Source of the DNA: Streptomyces sp. NBC_00239
GTDB taxonomy: Bacteria; Actinomycetota; Actinomycetes; Streptomycetales; Streptomycetaceae
Reading direction: 5' to 3'
NCBI RefSeq assembly: GCF_036194065.1
Contig: NZ_CP108095.1
Coordinates: forward strand, 7,502,001 to 7,566,000
DNA length: 64,000 bases
Shown: positions 22,782 to 30,920 of the stretch, piece by piece
How positions within the stretch are numbered: the first letter of the stretch is position 1
Layout of the letters: each line of letters opens with the position of its first letter
Program-made: the position numbers and the translations under genes
The notes under the pieces: generated by a model
Told to the model about the DNA's origin: nothing
What the model saw: the letters and a program-made list of their open reading frames with translations, nothing else
Database searches by the model: none

Positions 22782-23270
22782 TCAGGCCGGGTGGCCCGGC
22801 GAGAGGTCCTGGACCTGGCTGAACAGGAGCAGAGCGGGCCCGGCGGCTCCCGGCGGGCTCTGGTCGGTGGGGGAGAGCAGGAAGCCGACGTGGTCCCCGC
22901 CGTCGACGCGGGCTTCGATCCGGCCCAGGAACCACGCGTACGCGTCCTCCAGGACCGGTGCGGTCCCGTGCACCGGCGGCCGCCAGGCGATGTCCGCGAA
23001 CTTGTCGGTGTCGTCGCCGGTCCGGCTGCCGAAGAGGGCCGCCGTCTGCTTCTGGTCGGCCCGCAGCGCGTGCACGGCCAGGTCAGAGGCGCGCAGGGCG
23101 ACGCGGTACGTGCGGTTGGCCTTGGAGAGCCACACCATGAAGCGCGGCGGCTCGATGGAGCACTGGGAGGCGAAGCCCACCAGGCAGCCCGCCCGCTCGC
23201 CCCCGGCCATCGCCGTCACGACGTACACCGGATAGTCGAGCACGTCGGTGAACGCGTCCAGGTCAGCCAT
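22782..23270 (-). CDS. Flavin reductase-like FMN-binding split-barrel protein
   Basis: 162 residues from ATG 23270. The opening (VLDYPVYVVTAMAGGERAGCLVGF) followed by QCSIEPPRFMVWLSKANRTY is the flavin_reduct pattern, in which FMN binds over a split beta-barrel and flavin is reduced with NAD(P)H. No partner monooxygenase is next to it. A small DUF6479 membrane protein gene lies 21 bp upstream and may be cotranscribed. Confidence 0.87.
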   Translation of the reverse strand: MADLDAFTDVLDYPVYVVTAMAGGERAGCLVGFASQCSIEPPRFMVWLSKANRTYRVALRASDLAVHALRADQKQTAALFGSRTGDDTDKFADIAWRPPVHGTAPVLEDAYAWFLGRIEARVDGGDHVGFLLSPTDQSPPGAAGPALLLFSQVQDLSPGHPA

Positions 23271-23291
23271 GATCAGGCTCCTCGTCTCGGG

Positions 23292-23525
23292 TCACGACCC
23301 GGGGCGCCGCCGGTCGGGGTCGTCCTCGGGGGACTGCCAGGACTCCTCGCGGGCCCGGGCCCGAGGGGGCTGTTCGGCAGGCCGCACCCCGGGGTCGGCG
23401 CGCCGCGCGAGGCGTCGGGATCCGTACCAGAACGACCCGATCAGCAGTGCGGCCACGAGCACGCCGACGATGATCAGGAACAGCGATGAGGTACCGGTGA
23501 TGGCGAGGTTCTCTGAAGCGATCAT
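23292..23525 (-). CDS. DUF6479-type small membrane protein
   Basis: 77 residues. One transmembrane helix near the N-terminus (LFLIIVGVLVAALLIGSFWYG) is followed by a basic patch RRLARR and a disordered, charged cytoplasmic tail. This is the layout of the DUF6479 family of Streptomyces. Role unknown. It lies between the YihY-family gene and the flavin reductase gene on the same strand with short gaps, consistent with one transcript. Confidence 0.75.
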   Translation of the reverse strand: MIASENLAITGTSSLFLIIVGVLVAALLIGSFWYGSRRLARRADPGVRPAEQPPRARAREESWQSPEDDPDRRRPGS

Positions 23526-23553
23526 GTGCTGCGCCTACCCGATATCGGAGCGC

Positions 23554-24381
23554 TCACCGGTCCGGGGGGTGGAAGATCCGGCCGCGCCGCAGGGCGTCGT
23601 GGAGCAGCCGGCCCACCAGCGCGCCCCCGAACACGACGACGCCGACGGCGACGAGCCAGGTCTGGACGACGAGGACGGTTCCGAACGGGCCGTAGGTGAC
23701 GGCATTGGACGCGATCAGGGGCGAGAAGACGAGCCGGGAGAAGACCCGCAGCCCGAACAGCCCGGTCATGGTGGCCACCGCCCCCGGGAGGAGGGCGCTC
23801 CAGGAGACCCGGCCGCCGAGCAGCAGCCGCTGGGACCACCAGAAGAAGAGGGTTCCGATCACCAACGTGACGAAGCCGCGGGCCGGGGACGCGCGCCACG
23901 GCGGGGTGATCGCCGAGAGGTAGAGGGCACCGACCAGCACGCCCAGCCACAGCACGTGACGCCATCGGGCCCACCACCGGGCCGGAGGCAGGTCCCAGAC
24001 CTTCTCGTAGCCGCTCTGCACCACGGTGCCGAAGGACAGCCCGAAGACGGCGAGCAGGGCGAGACCGAAGGCCGTCGTGGTCCGCCACGCCTGGCCGGGC
24101 AGGGCGAAGAGCTGTGCGATCTCCGCCCGGGCGGCCGCCGACACGCCGAGCCCGTCGCCCAGCCACTGCGCGAACCCCTGCCCGCTGCGGGTGTCCGCCG
24201 CGGACACGACGATCAGCAGCGGTACGAGGGTCAGGAAGCCGAGCGCGGCGAACCCCAGGGAGCGCGGCCACAGCTCCAGGTCCCGCACGGACGCCCACCG
24301 GCTTCCGGCCCGCGCACGCCGGATCGCACTGCGTAGCCGCAGGAAGGGGGACCGCAGGAGTTGGAGCGGGGTGTCGCGCAT
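23554..24381 (-). CDS. YihY/virulence factor BrkB-family membrane protein
   Basis: 275 residues from ATG 24381, with GGAGAAG just upstream. Six transmembrane helices and the family's pattern (LGFAALGFLTLVPLLIVVSA, FGTVVQSGYEKVWDL, PGAVATMTGLFGLRVFSRLVF, NAVTYGPFGTVLVVQTWL) are visible. The family is of uncertain function, despite an old and mistaken RNase BN label. It is divergent from the membrane-anchored paralogue pair across a 147-bp region with a 22-bp dyad. Confidence 0.87.
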   Translation of the reverse strand: MRDTPLQLLRSPFLRLRSAIRRARAGSRWASVRDLELWPRSLGFAALGFLTLVPLLIVVSAADTRSGQGFAQWLGDGLGVSAAARAEIAQLFALPGQAWRTTTAFGLALLAVFGLSFGTVVQSGYEKVWDLPPARWWARWRHVLWLGVLVGALYLSAITPPWRASPARGFVTLVIGTLFFWWSQRLLLGGRVSWSALLPGAVATMTGLFGLRVFSRLVFSPLIASNAVTYGPFGTVLVVQTWLVAVGVVVFGGALVGRLLHDALRRGRIFHPPDR

Positions 24382-24410
24382 GGCTTCTCCGGCTGTTGCC
24401 CACCACCGTA

Positions 24411-24432
24411 GGACTCCCGGGTCCGGGAATCC
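24411..24432. promoter_or_regulatory. 22-bp dyad in a divergent promoter region
   Basis: GGACTCCCGG and CCGGGAATCC flank two bases (9 of 10 positions symmetric) between the divergent YihY gene and gene 24529-25071. The position suits an operator for one or both genes. No regulator gene is adjacent. Confidence 0.45.
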
Positions 24433-24528
24433 ACCGCCGCGAACCCACCCGGTTTGACGAACGGCAGGGTGGGCAGCCGCCTGAAGACACACGAAACGTA
24501 CGCAGAGGCCCCAGGACGGAGGCCGCAC

Positions 24529-25071
24529 ATGTCAACGAGCACGCTGATCGCCGTCATCGTCGTTGCCGTCATCGTGGTGATCGCGCTCACCGTGGTGCTG
24601 GGCATGCTGGCGCGACGACGACACCTGCGCGACCGGTTCGGACCGGAGTACGAGCGCGCGGTCGAGGAAGAGGGCGGCAGGATGGCCGCCGAGCGCGACC
24701 TGCGGGCCCGCGAGCAGCGCCACGACGAGCTAGACCTCAGGGAACTCCCGCCCGAGCGCCGACGGCAGTACACGGAGGAGTGGAGCGGGGTCCAGGAGCG
24801 GTTCGTGGACCGGCCCGAACACTCTGTGTCCGAGGCCGACTCGCTGGTGTCGCGGTTGATGGAGGAGCGCGGATATCCCACCGGGGAGTACGACGGCGCG
24901 GTGCGTGACCTCTCGGTGGAGCACGGGCGCACGCTCCAGCACTACCGGGCGGCCCACGACGTGAAGGAACGCAGCGGAAACGGGCAGGCGACGACGGAAG
25001 AGCTCCGCGGGGCGATGGTTCACTACCGGGCCCTGTTCGAGGAACTCCTCACCGACGAGAGGAGCGGGTGA
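24529..25071 (+). CDS. Membrane-anchored helical protein, paralogue 1
   Basis: 180 residues from ATG 24529 behind GGACGGAGG. A single N-terminal transmembrane helix (LIAVIVVAVIVVIALTVVLGML) is followed by RRR and a long charged helical domain (FGPEYERAVEEEGGRMAAER, WSGVQERFVDRPEHSVSEADSLV). The last 110 residues resemble those of the next gene's product (RFVD-P...V..AD.LV..-M, then L.HYR..F..LL), so the pair arose by duplication. Function unknown. The stop overlaps the next start (GTGA), implying coupled translation and perhaps hetero-oligomers. Confidence 0.78.
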   Translation: MSTSTLIAVIVVAVIVVIALTVVLGMLARRRHLRDRFGPEYERAVEEEGGRMAAERDLRAREQRHDELDLRELPPERRRQYTEEWSGVQERFVDRPEHSVSEADSLVSRLMEERGYPTGEYDGAVRDLSVEHGRTLQHYRAAHDVKERSGNGQATTEELRGAMVHYRALFEELLTDERSG

Positions 25072-25676
25072 CCATGCAGATCCACGGTGACGACGAGGCG
25101 CGGGCCACCGGGCCCGACGGCCGTCTGACGACGGAGGACCTCGCACATTCGGGTGCCGCGGACGAACCCGGGTCATCGGGCCGGGCACCGGCCTATCCGG
25201 GTGAGGCGACCTCCGGTCCCGATGCGCCCGCCGGCCCGGACGACGGGACCCGTGCGGAACGGGACGCGGAGACCCGCGACGCGGACGAGGAGACCGAGGG
25301 CACGCAGGCCGCGGGCACGGAGTACGCGGGCACGGGGACCGAGGGCACGGAGTACGAACGCACGGGGACGGATCAGGCGGCCGTGGCGCCCGCAGGTGAG
25401 GACGAGGACGAGACGCTTCTCGGCGCCCGCGAGGCGGAGGAGTACCGCAGGGCGTGGACCGAGATCCAGGGCCGGTTCGTCGACGACCCGCAGGAAGCGG
25501 TCCGGTCGGCGGACACGCTGGTGGCCGAGGTCATGCAGACCCTGGCAGGCACGTTCTCCGAGCACAAGCAGGGGCTGGAAGGCCAGTGGGACCGGGGCGA
25601 GCAGGTGGCGACCGAGGACCTGCGGCTGGCCCTCCAGCACTACCGGTCGTTCTTCAACCGGCTGCTCAGGACGTAG
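25068..25676 (+). CDS. Soluble acidic paralogue 2 of the tandem pair
   Basis: 202 residues from GTG 25068 (ATG 25074 is an alternative), overlapping the previous stop. The first 125 residues are disordered and acidic with GTE/GTG-type degenerate repeats. The last 80 (YRRAWTEIQGRFVDDPQEAV, ADTLVAEVMQTLAGTF, LQHYRSFFNRLL) match the C-terminal domain of the upstream protein. It lacks the membrane helix, so if the two associate, this one would be recruited to the membrane by its neighbour. Function unknown. Confidence 0.75.
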   Translation: MTMQIHGDDEARATGPDGRLTTEDLAHSGAADEPGSSGRAPAYPGEATSGPDAPAGPDDGTRAERDAETRDADEETEGTQAAGTEYAGTGTEGTEYERTGTDQAAVAPAGEDEDETLLGAREAEEYRRAWTEIQGRFVDDPQEAVRSADTLVAEVMQTLAGTFSEHKQGLEGQWDRGEQVATEDLRLALQHYRSFFNRLLRT

Positions 25677-25706
25677 GTCGAACCCCGTAAGGCCGCCCGC
25701 ACCGCG

Positions 25707-25754
25707 CACGCGCGCATGCCCGCCGAAGACGTCTTCGGCGGGCATGCGCGCGTG
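25707..25754. terminator. 48-bp loopless perfect palindrome, likely bidirectional terminator
   Basis: A perfect 24-bp inverted repeat without spacer (25707-25730 with 25731-25754) lies between the stop at 25676 and the convergent immunity gene stop at 25793. In RNA it would fold as a long hairpin. Confidence 0.83.
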
Positions 25755-25792
25755 GTGCTGTTCAGTTCGCGACCGCGCGGGAAGCGCTGCCG

Positions 25793-26368
25793 TCAGTCCC
25801 GGTCGAGCCAGGCCGTGAGGTTCTCGCGCTCCGGCTCGGACAAGTCGCCCTGCTCGATCACGTACCGGGCGTACCGGCGGACGACCGGGGCCCGGTGCGG
25901 GGCGGGCAGGGCCAGCACCGACATGTACTCCTCGTAGGTCGTGCCGAGGATGACGACACTGCCCGACAGGGACATGGTGAGCAGCCCGCCGGTCCAGGGA
26001 CCCCGGATGGCGTTCGGGACGCGTCCGGCGATGTTCCAGTCATCGCCGAGCCGGACCCGGGCCCAGACCGAGTCCGATGCGTCGTCGGCCCGCACGCAGA
26101 GAAGGAATTCCCTGTCCTTCCCGAACAATCCGAACCGCGTTGCCAGGCGCATCCATGCATCGTTGACTTCCCGGAACTGGGCGGGACCGTCGTAGTGGAC
26201 GACTTCATCCACCCGGCCGTCCTCCGGCCCGCACGAGGTCGCCAGGCCGGCGACTTCCGGAGGGCAGGTCCTCACCGTTTCCTCGATTCCCACGAGGGAA
26301 ATGCCAGAGGATGCGAGGGCGGCCGACAAGGCATGCGCGTCCATGGGTTCCTTGATTCTCAGAGGCAT
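25793..26368 (-). CDS. Putative immunity protein for the adjacent polymorphic toxin
   Basis: 191 residues from ATG 26368, which overlaps the 3' end of the toxin gene by 10 bp (a second ATG at 26344 is possible). No signal peptide or membrane helix, so cytosolic as expected for an immunity protein. I do not recognise the family. The centre (FLLCVRADDASDSVWARVRLGDDWNIAG, written here only as a landmark at about residues 88-115) is followed by a beta-rich part and a helical C-terminus (HRAPVVRRYARYVIEQGDLS). GC content is well below that of the surroundings. The assignment rests on position and overlap, not on homology. Confidence 0.68.
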   Translation of the reverse strand: MPLRIKEPMDAHALSAALASSGISLVGIEETVRTCPPEVAGLATSCGPEDGRVDEVVHYDGPAQFREVNDAWMRLATRFGLFGKDREFLLCVRADDASDSVWARVRLGDDWNIAGRVPNAIRGPWTGGLLTMSLSGSVVILGTTYEEYMSVLALPAPHRAPVVRRYARYVIEQGDLSEPERENLTAWLDRD

Positions 26369-29300
26369 CCGGGTTCGAACTTCTGGAGGCTCCCGTAGTT
26401 GTGGAGTCCGTACTTGTCAGGCGGGACCCACGCCCACTTGTCCGGTTGGCCGGGCTTGGAGCGGACGATGAGGCGGTACCCGTCGTCACCTGGCCTGACG
26501 TCGTAGATCCTCGTGGTCACCCACTCACTCTGAGGAAGCTTCTTCCGGTCTTCCTCGGAAGTCGTCCCCCAGAATTTCTTCGCGTCCCCGTTGAGCTCAT
26601 TTCCGTTGTAGAAATCGAGGGTGCCATCCTTCTTCAAGCGCTGGGGGCGGATGCCCGCCAACACCTCCCGGGCCGCCTTCTTGACATAGTTCGGCATGTC
26701 GCGGGGCTTGCTGGCGTTGTGCACCAGCACCGGGACGGATCCGGCCAGGACATTGTACGTGTGGAGGGAATTGACCGTGAGGTTGTAGGCCCCCTGGAGG
26801 GTCTTCCAGTGGCGCACTCCGGCGATGCGGGCCGTGGTGTCATCCGAAATGCGGAGCTGCTCGCCGGCCTTGAGCGCGGCGGCATCGGTCCACGTACGGG
26901 TCGTCTCCGACCAGAAGGGGTGGTTGCCGGTGGCGGTGACGGTGCCGCCGCCGTCCGCGCCGTCGAGGGTGATGGTGGTGAAGTCCCGGTCGTCCGGCGT
27001 GTAGATGGTGGCGTCGACCCGGTGCGGTCCGGCGATGTCGGTGACGGGGTCGGCCGCGTGGACCATGTCGCCGACGCGGACCTGCTCGATGGGCTTGGCC
27101 GACCCGTCACCCATCAGCACGCGCGTGCCGGCCGGGAAGCTGTTCCCGCCGACCTTGCAGCCGACCTTCTTCCACACCTTGCCGAGCTCTTCGTACGCTT
27201 CCTTGGCCTTGGGGCCGAACTTGTCCGCGTACTTCGCCCACTTCGCCGGGGTCGCGCCCCAGCCGGCGAACGGGATCATCGAGGCGCAGGAGAGCGCGGC
27301 GTCCTCGAAGAACCCGTCGCGGCCCGTGTCCCAGAAGTGGTCGATGGCTCCTTCGAGCGCGTACATGGCGCAGTTGGCCCCGTCCGCGAGTTCGAAACCG
27401 GGGATCGTTCCGATGACGTCGATCGCGGCGTGCCGGGAGTCGATGTAGAACCACATGTCTTCGACCGACCGGATGCCCTGGATGGCGTAGATGGTCCTCA
27501 GCCACGAGGGGAGGCGGTCGAACGGGTCGTCGACGGTGTCGTTCGCGCTGAAGCGGAGCGCTTCCTGGACGGACTGGAGGAACTCGTCGACCCGGTAGCG
27601 GTCGAGGGTGGTGCGGTACTTGCCCACGGCGGCTTCGGCGCTCATGCCGGCGTCGAGAGCCGCGGTCTTGGCGACTTCGGCCGCCTTGTAGGCGCTTTCC
27701 GCGTATCCGATGGCGGCGATGTAGCTCGCGTGGGCGGATGCGGCGGAGTCGTCGGCCTTGCGCGCGCTGTAGGCGGCCTCGTTCTCGGCCTTGCGTGCGG
27801 TGGCGGCGGATGCGACGGCCGCGTTGGCGGATTTGTCGGCGTTGTCGGCCGACTGCCTGGCCTGGGCCGCGTACCCGGCGGCCTGGTTGGCGTAGCCGGC
27901 CGCGGTCAGGGCGTGGGCGTCGGCCTGGTCGGCGTAGCCCTGGGCGTCGGCCGCGGCCTCGGCGGCCTCGTAGGCGTCCTGGTAGGCCTGCGCGACGATG
28001 CCGCTGGACTTGGCGAGGACCGCCTTGACTTCGGCCACGTGCGTGGCGGTCAGCTGGTCCCGGCGCTTGGCGCGGTACTGGCCGGACTCGATGAAGGTCG
28101 TCAGGTGCGTGTCGGGGCTGGCCAGCGCGGCTTCGGCAGCCGCCTTCACCTCGGGGCCGCCGCCGTCGGACAGGCGGGTCGCCTCGACGCGGTAGTCCTC
28201 GATGCGCGCCTGGTGCTGCTTGGTGGTCAGGAAGTCGCTGAGGGCCCGGGGGTCGGGATCGGCGAGCGCCGCCTTGACGGCTTCCCTGATGCCGTCGCCG
28301 TCGGCGGGCCCGCCGACGGCCGCGTCGCCGATGCGGGTGACCTCGATGCGCTGGTCGGGGGCGGCGGCCTTGTACTGGCCGAGGGTGAGGAAGTCGTGGA
28401 CCTGACCGGCGGTGCCCTTGAGGGCGGTCGCCGCCGCGGCGCGGACGTCTTCGTAGGGCGATTCCAGGGAGAGCCGGTTGACGTCCTCGCGCTCGTCCTG
28501 CTCCCGGGCCTTCTTCCAACCGGTCCGGGCGTACTCCACGACGATGCTGTCGTCGCCGGTGAGAGCGGCCTCGGCCGCCGTGAGGCCCCACGAGCCACGG
28601 GACTGCAGGGCGGTCAGGGCCATCTTGCGGCCGGTCACCGCGATCTGCTTCGCGTCGGCGCCCGGCTGGGCGGCCTGCTGGGCGAGCGCGGTGAAGTCGG
28701 CGTCGAGCTTGACCGCCTCCTTCTCCAGCCGGAGCACCTCGGTCTTGAGGAGGCCGGCGGCCTCCTTCGCGTCCCGGGCCTGGTTGACGGCGGAGATGGT
28801 CCGCGCGGCGACTTCCTCGGCCTCGGTCTTGCGCGCCGCGTCGTGGACGGACTCGGCCTTCTTGAGCAGGTCCGCGGCGAGGTCGGCGGAGGCGAGGGCC
28901 TGCTCGGCGTTGACCTTGGCCGCGTTGGCGGCGGCCTGGGCGTCGCCGGCGTGCTCGGCTGCCCGGCGGGCGGCCTCGGCCGCGTTGCGGGCGTGCCGGG
29001 CGGCGGAGCGGGCGGCGTCGCGCGCCTGACGGGCGGCGAGCACCGCGTCGGCGGCGTGCCCCTGGGCGGCGGCGGAAGCACGCTTGGCCTCCGCGGCGTG
29101 ACGGCGGGCGGACGCGGCGGCGGCCTGGGCCTCTTCGTCGCTCAGGCCGGACTCCTTGGCCCACTCCCCGGAGTCCACCGCGTGATCGGCGCTGGCGAAC
29201 ATGTCCTCGGTGGCCTTCTTCGCGGCCAGCATGGCCTCGTCGGCCTGCTCCAGGGTCCTGGCCGTCGCATCGGCGAGGTCGGCGATCTGCTCCGCCTTCG

Positions 29301-30429
29301 CGGCGGCGTCGTCGGCGTCCCTCGCGACCTTCGCGTTGGCCTTGCCGTGCGCGGCCACGTCCCATGCCGCGGTCGCGGCCCGGGAGGCGAACAGGGCCGC
29401 GTTGGAGGCGTTGTGGGCGGCGATCGCGGCGGCCTGGGCGGCGGCGTTCGCGGCGCGGGCCGCGGCGATGGCCGTCTGGGCCGCGGCGGCGGCGCGCCGG
29501 GCGGACGCGGCGGCCCGCCGGGCGGCGTCCGCGGCCTTGATGGCGTCGCCCTTGGCGAGTTCGGTCTCCTGCGCGGCCTTCGCGGTCTCCAGCTTGGCCA
29601 GGTGAGCGGCGTTCTTGGCCTTCTCGGCCTCCGCCACGGCGCTCTGCTTGGCCTTCTCGGCCGCGGCGCCGGCGTCCCCGGTCTGCTTGGCCAGGTCGGC
29701 GATCGTCGCGTGTTCCTGGTCCTGGGCGCGCGCGATGTGCTGGCCGAAGGTGAGGAAGTCGCGCACCTCCTCGATGCCGGACTTCAGGGCGTTGGCCGCG
29801 GCGCGCTTGGTGGCGGGACCGCCGGCGGACTCGATCTGCGTGACGCGGACGCGGGCGTCGTCGTCGCGCTGCTTGTACTGGCCCTCCTGGAGGAAGGCCC
29901 GGATGTCGTCGATCGAGCCGCGCATCGCGACGTTGCCGGCCTCGTGGACGCCGGGGCCGCCGGCGTCGATGGCCTGGGTCGCCAGGACGCGCTGGTCGTC
30001 GGCGAGCGGCTGCTTCCAGCCGTCCTTCATGAACGCGGCCACGTCCTGCGACGTGCCGGCCAGGGCCTTCGCCGCGGCCTCGCTCAGACCGGGGCCCGCG
30101 TCGGTGACGAGCTTGAGCGCGGCCTCGCGCAGGTCGAGGTCCTCGGCGACCTTCTGGCCGCTCTCGAGGTACGCGCGGACCTGCGCGTCGCTGCCGGCCA
30201 AGGCGGCCCCGGCGGAGGACTTGACGGCCGCGCCGCCCGCCTTCCAGTGCTGGAGGACCTGCTCGCGCTCGGTCAGGGTCGGCAGGGCCGGGCCCTCGGC
30301 GGCGGCGGGGGCCGCGGAGACGAGGCCGGCGACCAGGGCGATGGGCAGCAGGCCGCGGCCGAGCACGCTCGGGCCGGCCAACGCCATCCTCCCCCAACTC
30401 CTCGCCGGGCGCTCTGTTTTGTGGCGCAC
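26359..30429 (-). CDS. Secreted polymorphic toxin: ALF repeats, Ala-rich helices, HINT, unknown tip
   Basis: 1356 residues from GTG 30429 behind GGGGAA. Order: signal peptide (LLPIALVAGLVSAAPAAA); about five ALF-type 43-residue repeats (residues 50-265, with VRAYLESGQ, VAAFMKDGW, IRAFLQEGQ, VRDFLTFGQ); a very Ala-rich helical region (265-620); a second ALF block (650-820); a second Ala-rich helical region (830-960); a linker with several Cys; a HINT self-cleaving domain from Cys1091 (GNSFPAGTRVLMGDG, GNHPFW) to HN at 1237-1238; and a 118-residue C-terminal tip that I do not recognise. This is the standard plan of polymorphic toxins whose tip is released by HINT cleavage. The tip DNA has about 54% GC over 26521-26640 (my count of two 60-base rows) against over 80% in the helical part, pointing to an exchanged module. 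Confidence 0.88.
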   Translation of the reverse strand: MRHKTERPARSWGRMALAGPSVLGRGLLPIALVAGLVSAAPAAAEGPALPTLTEREQVLQHWKAGGAAVKSSAGAALAGSDAQVRAYLESGQKVAEDLDLREAALKLVTDAGPGLSEAAAKALAGTSQDVAAFMKDGWKQPLADDQRVLATQAIDAGGPGVHEAGNVAMRGSIDDIRAFLQEGQYKQRDDDARVRVTQIESAGGPATKRAAANALKSGIEEVRDFLTFGQHIARAQDQEHATIADLAKQTGDAGAAAEKAKQSAVAEAEKAKNAAHLAKLETAKAAQETELAKGDAIKAADAARRAAASARRAAAAAQTAIAAARAANAAAQAAAIAAHNASNAALFASRAATAAWDVAAHGKANAKVARDADDAAAKAEQIADLADATARTLEQADEAMLAAKKATEDMFASADHAVDSGEWAKESGLSDEEAQAAAASARRHAAEAKRASAAAQGHAADAVLAARQARDAARSAARHARNAAEAARRAAEHAGDAQAAANAAKVNAEQALASADLAADLLKKAESVHDAARKTEAEEVAARTISAVNQARDAKEAAGLLKTEVLRLEKEAVKLDADFTALAQQAAQPGADAKQIAVTGRKMALTALQSRGSWGLTAAEAALTGDDSIVVEYARTGWKKAREQDEREDVNRLSLESPYEDVRAAAATALKGTAGQVHDFLTLGQYKAAAPDQRIEVTRIGDAAVGGPADGDGIREAVKAALADPDPRALSDFLTTKQHQARIEDYRVEATRLSDGGGPEVKAAAEAALASPDTHLTTFIESGQYRAKRRDQLTATHVAEVKAVLAKSSGIVAQAYQDAYEAAEAAADAQGYADQADAHALTAAGYANQAAGYAAQARQSADNADKSANAAVASAATARKAENEAAYSARKADDSAASAHASYIAAIGYAESAYKAAEVAKTAALDAGMSAEAAVGKYRTTLDRYRVDEFLQSVQEALRFSANDTVDDPFDRLPSWLRTIYAIQGIRSVEDMWFYIDSRHAAIDVIGTIPGFELADGANCAMYALEGAIDHFWDTGRDGFFEDAALSCASMIPFAGWGATPAKWAKYADKFGPKAKEAYEELGKVWKKVGCKVGGNSFPAGTRVLMGDGSAKPIEQVRVGDMVHAADPVTDIAGPHRVDATIYTPDDRDFTTITLDGADGGGTVTATGNHPFWSETTRTWTDAAALKAGEQLRISDDTTARIAGVRHWKTLQGAYNLTVNSLHTYNVLAGSVPVLVHNASKPRDMPNYVKKAAREVLAGIRPQRLKKDGTLDFYNGNELNGDAKKFWGTTSEEDRKKLPQSEWVTTRIYDVRPGDDGYRLIVRSKPGQPDKWAWVPPDKYGLHNYGSLQKFEPGCL

Positions 30430-30920
30430 GAAATCTTCCCCTCAAGTCTGTGAACGTCGTGGGCCACGCGGGCACACGGACGGCCCGGAGCCGCGCGCGG
30501 CGGCTGACAGGTGACGTCGGTGCCCGTGCGTGGCACCACGGAGGCCTGCGGGCCGCTCGATGACGCTCCCCAAGCGGAGCGGCGGCAGGCAAGGATCCGG
30601 ATACTCCGGCTCCCCGGCGCCCGGTGATGCACCAGCAGCACCGAGCGAGGCCCAAGGGTCGCACACCGCCGGAGCGTTGTCGCCCTCGGCTCCGCCCCGG
30701 GACCGCGAGCATGCGGAATTAAATCTTCCAATTGGCCTGAGTCGGCTTGAGATTCACTTCACTGAAAATCCTGGCTATGCTGCGGCGCGGCTCCCCAGGC
30801 CGGTTTCTGCCAGTCCGCAACGGAGCGGACTGCAACTTGTCGTCACCCGGAAGCGCCGGGTTCCTCTCGCCTGCACGGACACGTAGCCGAGACTGGTTTC
30901 AGGAAAGTGAAGTCATCGCC
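30430..30920. other. Long divergent intergenic region with AT-richer patch
   Basis: No gene is seen in this stretch between the toxin gene and the divergent pseudo-protease gene. The part from about 30718 to 30785 is distinctly AT-rich for this genome and holds a candidate promoter. An in-frame ATG at 30747 would add an atypical N-terminus to the downstream gene, and I reject it as the start. Confidence 0.6.
30753..30781 (+). promoter_or_regulatory. Candidate HrdB-type promoter
   Basis: TTCACT (30753) and TATGCT (30776) are separated by 17 bp and each matches four of six consensus bases. It would leave a leader of about 130 nt before the TTG start at 30921. Confidence 0.35.

Noticed and set aside
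26401..30453. A very long plus-strand open frame opposite the toxin gene
   Set aside because: It is an artefact of GC-rich codon usage: the toxin strand has the signal peptide, HINT motifs and ribosome-binding site, while the antisense product is low-complexity Gly/Val/Arg.
30747..30920. An N-terminal extension of the pseudo-protease from ATG 30747
   Set aside because: It would bury the signal peptide 58 residues inside the protein and covers the AT-rich promoter-like stretch.
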